Shown here: positions 59,158 to 64,000 of the stretch, piece by piece
How the letters are laid out: each line of letters starts with the position of its first letter
Numbering within the stretch: the first letter of the stretch is position 1
Position numbers and translations under genes: made by a program
Assembly: GCF_047663525.1 (NCBI RefSeq)
Contig: NC_092587.1
Location: forward strand, 47,204,501 to 47,268,500
Direction: 5' to 3'
DNA: 64,000 nucleotides
Origin: Anas platyrhynchos
Taxonomy: Eukaryota; Chordata; Aves; Anseriformes; Anatidae
Notes under the pieces: generated by a model
Databases searched by the model: none
What the model was told of the DNA's origin: nothing
What the model saw: the letters and a program-made list of their open reading frames with translations, nothing else

Positions 59158-60000
59158 CTAAACAGCAGGAAGCAAACAGGCATTAGCAACACACACAGCC
59201 ACGAGCCTGCGAACCGTGCTGTGCACCACGGCGCGCGTCAGGATGCTGAGCGAGCAGCCTTGGTGTCACACTTTCTTGCCCGTGGTTTGGGGGAAAGCCT
59301 CAGAAATGCAGAGGCCCCAGCTTCCCTCCCCGTGTGCCAACCTGGATGGCTGATGGTCATCATCTGCTGCCGGGTGAGGCGGGTGCAAACCACAGCTCCT
59401 CCGAGGGGAGGACAATGGGCAGCAGAGGGGATGGCCGCCTGCTTTGGGTCTGTTAAGGGCACTCTGCAGGCGGGCAGAGGTCAGGCTTGAGAGCTGGCTG
59501 GGAACAGACAGCCCTGCTCTTGCCGCGGGCGAGGGCAGTGCCACCCGTGACTCGTGCCCCGGGGCCACATCTCTCCTGGCTGCAGATGTCTGCTCTGACG
59601 GCGAGGTGAATCGCACGCCGGGAGCTGCTTCTCCCCTGGGGCTGATGCACAGCAAGGGTGCTGGAGCAGGGCACGTTTCCTGTGCCGATCTTATCAGTCA
59701 GCACTTTCTGTCATCTTCCCTGCCCTCTTTTCCTGCCTGCGAGTTTGCACCTTGAATCACTCAGTAGCCGAGGGCTGCAAGTCCTCCTGTCCTTTCCTTC
59801 ACCTTCTTCCCTCCTAGGCCTGCTGTGCCTGCCAGAGGCGCAGAGCCAGGGTAAGGTGGCTCTCCATTCGGCTCTGTTATACTGAAGTGCCAATTTTGCT
59901 GCCCTCCTGTTGCCCAAGATACAACTGGCCACAGCTCACTTCTCTGCATCCCCAGCCCACTCTCCACACAAGATTAAATAGAGCGCAGTTTCTTTGTTAC

Positions 60001-60055
60001 CTGGTCGAGTGTTTGTCTTCTTTTTAAAGACTTTTATGGTTGCTCCATTTGAAAT
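60001..60055 (-). CDS. PLXNC1: PLXNC1 short coding exon
   Basis: 55 nt: ISNGATIKVFKKKTNTRP plus one base of Gly. It follows directly on GHYE of the upstream exon, giving the conserved GHYEISNG join of the ubiquitin-like Rho-GTPase-binding domain. Acceptor CTTTCAG above 60055, donor CAG/GTAACA at 60001/60000. Confidence 0.92.
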
Positions 60056-63000
60056 CTGAAAGCAAAACCGAAGATATCTTGCTGAAATAGGTCATGGTTA
60101 GGGTCTAACCCACTTCCCCTAAGAGCTATTTTCAAACCTCAGTTCCCAAAGTGACCAAAATATTTATGACCCATGGACTGTAAGGTCAAAATCCATACCT
60201 AGTTACCTTGTGATTTCTAGGAAAAATCTTCCCCCTCCTTGCCTGAATTTATAGTGCTGCCAGGATAGAAACCATTATCTTTGAAAGAAAGAGGCAAGTC
60301 ATGCTTTTATTGTCAAAGGAAAGTCCAAAACAGCTCCTGCTGAGAGCTACACCACTGCTCTGCCGTCACACATTGGGTTTTGCCAAGTGCTAGTATACTT
60401 CCCTCTATAATTACAAAAACAACTGGCCAGTTCTAGGAAGGGATGTCTGCCAAAATAATTTAAGTATTTTTTAAACCTTGGCAGCCAGCCCAGTGTTAGA
60501 AACCAGTTTAAACACTAAGATACTCTATCAAACGCTGTGTCTTTGTGCCAAAGAAATCTGCTCTTGGAAAGTAAATCCCATGTATTTTATAAGCCTTATA
60601 TTTTGCAGGGTTTCCATTTATCACACCGAGTCTCAGAGCTCTTCCAGATAGCACAGAGCACTTTAAAACCCAGCAGCAAGTGCGGATATGTTCTAAGGCT
60701 ATCTCGTGGTGTGACACAAGCACTCAGAGAGACTAAGAGTCCTCCTGCTCCTCCCTGAAGACAGGTGAACAGGATCTGTCTGTTCCTAGTGTGTGAAGCT
60801 TGGGAATTGAGATCTGTGACTGGACAGCGGATCTAAAAGTGGGTCTCTAGCTCACTTCTTACATGGGAAATAAGATTGCTTTTTTGTTGTCGTTGGCTTT
60901 TTTGTTGAGACTTGTGGTTACTCTCAAGTAAACAATGGTGCAGACCTCATAAATAATCATAACGATATCCCTATTAAGAGCACAGACTTAGAGCAAAAGG
61001 AGCATAAAGAGACACATGAAGGTCTTAAGAAGGGTGTAGTGATTTCTCTCCCTTCAGAAACAACACACAAAAAGCAAACATCCCCTATTTGTACATCTTT
61101 AGAATTACTGTAGGAATTAAGTCTGTTTTTTCAAGAGTAGTCGATGAGCCTGGCACCTTTACAACGCAGCCCTCATGCTTGACTATCTTAAAAAGACATG
61201 ATAGTACTTCCCAGTTCCAGATACTTGGTTAGTTTTGAGTGCTTAAGGCAGGCAAGCAAAAAGAAAAAATCAGGTTTGCCACAAAACTCTAGGTCCTGTC
61301 GAAATGTAAGCTGGAGATCCTCAGGCAATGTTACTAAGCTCACACTGTGTACGCAGGTTTCCTTTTCTTGCTCTGCTTGATAACTAGACAGCTTTACATT
61401 CCTTTTTGCATTACAATGCATACAAGAAAATAAACTGGATATGCTAATTGCTGATACCTGCCACCAAGCCGCTGCCTAAAATGCCTCTGAGCTTCTGCCT
61501 AAAATCTACAGCTTTGTCAAGGTCAAAAAAAAAGGACTAAAATATCTACCAGATACCCAGCACGCTTTCCATAAGGCAGCTGCTAAGCTATAATTAGTAT
61601 AGTTACAGCTTTGCAAAAACAACCGAACCTCCTATCTAGCTTGCATCTGCCTGCAGAAACCACAGATGAAAACAAGGTCTGGGACAAAGATACCCAGGGA
61701 TGGCGGTGACCAAGTGGAGCAGACTCATCTGCCACGAGGTGTGGCAGCCACAAGCCTTAGCGCGCCACGAGCTCAGAAGTGCAGAGAGCTGCCACGGGGA
61801 GTTAAGGAGCACCTGTCCTGTAACAGGGCTGGCAGTGTTGGTACCATCACATTAGACAGAAGTTCGGGTACCTAATCAGATTCAAATCTATGATGACCTT
61901 TGCTGCACAGACACTGATTGCAACACTGCAATGTCCTAATTTGTACAAAATCTTTACTGAGTGGAGGGAAGTTCCACGCTATACAGATATGATTCAAGAG
62001 AGGCACAGAGGAGACTGTATTTAGAACACTGGACTGGGACTGGGGACATCTGGGTTCACCTCTGCCTCCCTACAATGTAAGGAGGGCAACAACCTCCCAC
62101 AGAAATCTGTAAAGTGGCTCCAAAGGGGCTTGCTTCATCCCTGAGCAGCCTTGTGCTCTCAGGCTGCCACAGTCCTGCTAGGAGTCCTTGCTCCTGTCTG
62201 TGGATGGTGCTCTACTTGCTCATGCAGGCAGCAGCTCAATCAGGGCTTCTCAGCACCATGCTACATTGCAGGACACAGATCTACACTTAGCAGCAAAACT
62301 TTCAAATAAATAAAAATTGAGTTTGTGCCAAGAGCCAGACTTTCAACTTCAACGTGCATGAAAGCATGAAGAAAGCTCACTAAAAGCGCTCAGCACACTA
62401 ACTCCATTTCCAGCATCTATCTGTAAGCATCAAAATGTGAGCTACCATATCACCTGAGGCCAGTTGTCTCCTGTACATCTTATCCCAGCTTCTTGCCCTC
62501 TATTTTGGCTAGCTTCAGTGGAAATTCCTTACACAGGCAACGCTTGCTATGATTTTGCAGTGTGCTATTCCTGAAAGGGCTCTGCCACTAGATATGGCAC
62601 TGCATGGAGCTGCAATGATGGAGAGAGAATTGCAGCTTTGAAAAGGACTGGTTTGCAATTGGAAGTGGATGGGCAAAAATAGAGTATAAATGGTGACAGT
62701 AGAGAGAAGCAGAAAGAGACAAAAAGAGAAGGAGTGATGCAGAATGTTTCAAGAGAATGAAGATCAAACTTAGCCTAGTCATTGTTTTATTTTGGCTCTT
62801 AATGATCTTTCACAAAAGTTCAGAGAAGAAAATACACGGTAGGATAAGGTGCACAATTCTTCATGGCATGACAAAAACTCAGCAGCAAAGACTAGAAGAG
62901 GCTTAAGGTAGTGTCCATAACTGGAAATCTGATGATCTGTTAACTGAATGACTGCCTGAAGTAAGAGTTTCTCTGCAAGAAACCCTGCATCAAGTTACTC

Positions 63001-63183
63001 TCTGAAGAGTAACAGAAAATGTGACTCACTGGCAAGAAAGTTGTGTCATACTTGTTTCCTTCTGTTGATGATGCTCAGCTGTATCTTCATGATTTTGATC
63101 AATCATGCTATTTCTGTGCAGTCAGCATTTAGGAGCTGGGAAGGAACTGCTTCTCAACTCATCGGTATGGTTTTCATGCTTAC
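60056..63183 (-). other. PLXNC1: PLXNC1 intron
   Basis: Intron of about 3.1 kb without recognised repeats, RNA genes or additional exons. Confidence 0.85.
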
Positions 63184-63287
63184 CTCATAATGGCCGATGG
63201 TATTTAGCTTCCTTATTCCATCTTCCAACACCTCTGAGGTACCATCAATGTCTAACAATTCTCTCTGCTGCTCCTCAGATACAAGTT
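63184..63287 (-). CDS. PLXNC1: PLXNC1 coding exon (Rho-GTPase-binding domain)
   Basis: 104 nt. Two bases complete a split codon, then LVSEEQQRELLDIDGTSEVL and EDGIRKLNTIGHYE, ending phase 0. Acceptor TACTGCAG above 63287, donor GAG/GTAAGC at 63184/63183. It is the most 5' PLXNC1 exon in the window; the gene continues beyond 64000. Confidence 0.93.
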
Positions 63288-64000
63288 CTGCAGTACAACA
63301 GCAACAAAAAAAATTACACCTCAACCATATTCTCACTGTACAGATGCTTGTAAAACACCACCTAATTATTTTAGTACCAGTGGCTCCCAACTGAGCTCTG
63401 TTTTCTCTCTGTCCCTGTGCAAGTTCACACAAGAGTGGTATTGCAATCCCACACACAGATTCCTCTTCTGGGGTGACAGCCTGGATGGCTTCCTGGAAGC
63501 TACTGGCCCTTCATTTTGTGTTGGTCAAGACAGCGTTTTCAGAGGTGCTTTCACCTAACGATGCTATTTGTTCACACAAGTGTGCCCTGGCATTATGGTC
63601 ATACATAGAAGAAAGATGCACAAGGTAACGTGTTTGCTGATAACTGCATGCTGAACTCCTTGCAGAAGCAAAGCAGATGTAGTTTAAAGCCATTACTCCT
63701 TGTTCCATCACCACACTCCCTGACACAGATTCCCTCCCCAGCTCTCCTGCAGGCCCCCTTTAGGCACTGGCAGGCCGCTGTCAGGTCTCCCCGGAGCCTT
63801 CTCCACAACCCCAACTCCCTCAGCCTGTCCCCCCAGGAGAGGTGCTCCAGCCCTCTGATCAGCCTCGTGGCCCTCCTCTGGACTCGCTCTAACAGCTCCA
63901 TGTCCTTGTGCTGGGGGCCCAGAGCTGAGTGCAGGGCTCCAGGTGGGGTCTCACAAGAGGAGAGCAGAGGCGGACAATCACCTCCCTCGCCATGCTGGCC
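63288..64000 (-). other. PLXNC1: PLXNC1 intron, partial
   Basis: Intronic sequence up to the window edge; roughly its last half is a CR1 copy. Confidence 0.85.
63670..64000 (-). mobile_element. CR1 LINE fragment running off the window
   Basis: Minus-strand translation shows [20 protein letters not shown] and [20 protein letters not shown], the CR1 ORF2 C-terminus. It is followed by the 3' segment complementary to TTTAAAGCCATTACTCCTTG on the plus strand. The usual 3' end is missing (border near 63670), so the copy is truncated at both visible ends or cut by rearrangement. It is in the sense orientation for PLXNC1 and continues past the window. Confidence 0.9.

Larger units (their letters stand above)
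49655..64000 (-). other. PLXNC1: PLXNC1 gene, 3' part (plexin C1)
   Basis: Nine coding exons on the minus strand give the last 310 residues of a plexin. Blocks [54 protein letters not shown] and [20 protein letters not shown] are plexin signatures, and the C-terminal EKKKCKW identifies plexin C1. PLXNC1 is the single-pass receptor for semaphorin 7A, acting in cell adhesion, migration and immune responses. Its cytoplasmic part is a split GAP domain interrupted by a Rho-GTPase-binding domain. The extracellular, membrane and first GAP segments lie beyond 64000. Orientation opposite to CEP83 matches human. The 3' border is placed at the distal AATAAA. Confidence 0.92.

Noticed and set aside
1..64000. 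CRISPR array, bacterial operon, integrated virus or other novel multi-gene system
   Set aside because: No regularly spaced direct repeats, no prokaryotic gene structure and no gag/env or LTR-like pairs were recognised; the content is fully explained by three vertebrate genes and CR1 repeats.

Overview
This is a bird nuclear genome window. Multi-exon vertebrate genes with GT-AG introns, several CR1 LINE fragments with the avian CR1 3' end and a CpG-island promoter all point to Aves. Gene order and orientation match the TMCC3 - CEP83 - PLXNC1 block of human 12q22. The species cannot be fixed from the sequence.

Layout. (1) 1-12754 and beyond, + strand: the 3' part of TMCC3 (ER coiled-coil membrane protein). 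The first coding exon lies upstream; three coding exons are present (7688-8586, 10057-10192, 12452-12754), followed by a 3'UTR that may run to about 18.5 kb. (2) About 18.5-22.5 kb: intergenic sequence with one antisense CR1 copy. (3) 22.6-23.06 kb: a CpG island that is the probable promoter and noncoding first exon of CEP83. (4) 27477-47732, + strand: the complete CEP83 coding sequence in 15 exons. All junction phases agree and the total is 2151 nt, or 716 residues. One intron uses a GC donor. (5) 48.47-49.66 kb: a short gap between convergent genes. (6) 49.66-64.0 kb, - strand: the 3' end of PLXNC1 (semaphorin receptor). It has nine coding exons, 310 residues including the first split codon, covering part of the Rho-GTPase-binding domain and the C-terminal half of the split GAP domain, then a roughly 3 kb 3'UTR.

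The three genes are neighbours by conserved synteny and there is no sign that they form a functional pathway. TMCC3 shapes ER junctions, CEP83 anchors the mother centriole to membrane to start cilium formation, and PLXNC1 transmits semaphorin-7A signals to Rap/R-Ras-type GTPases.

Repeats are CR1 fragments at 6.42-7.20, 19.36-19.98, 23.52-23.61, 29.74-30.92, 31.91-33.04 and 63.67-64.00 kb, plus AT-rich microsatellites and homopolymers. I found no CRISPR array, no recognisable tRNA or rRNA gene, and no undescribed multi-gene system. The most interesting points are the GC-AG intron, a polyadenylation hexamer overlapping the CEP83 stop codon, an avian-type CEP83 C-terminal extension, a nested CR1 insertion, and a GC-rich block inside the PLXNC1 3'UTR. 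Protein comparisons with mammalian orthologues are from memory, not from a search.
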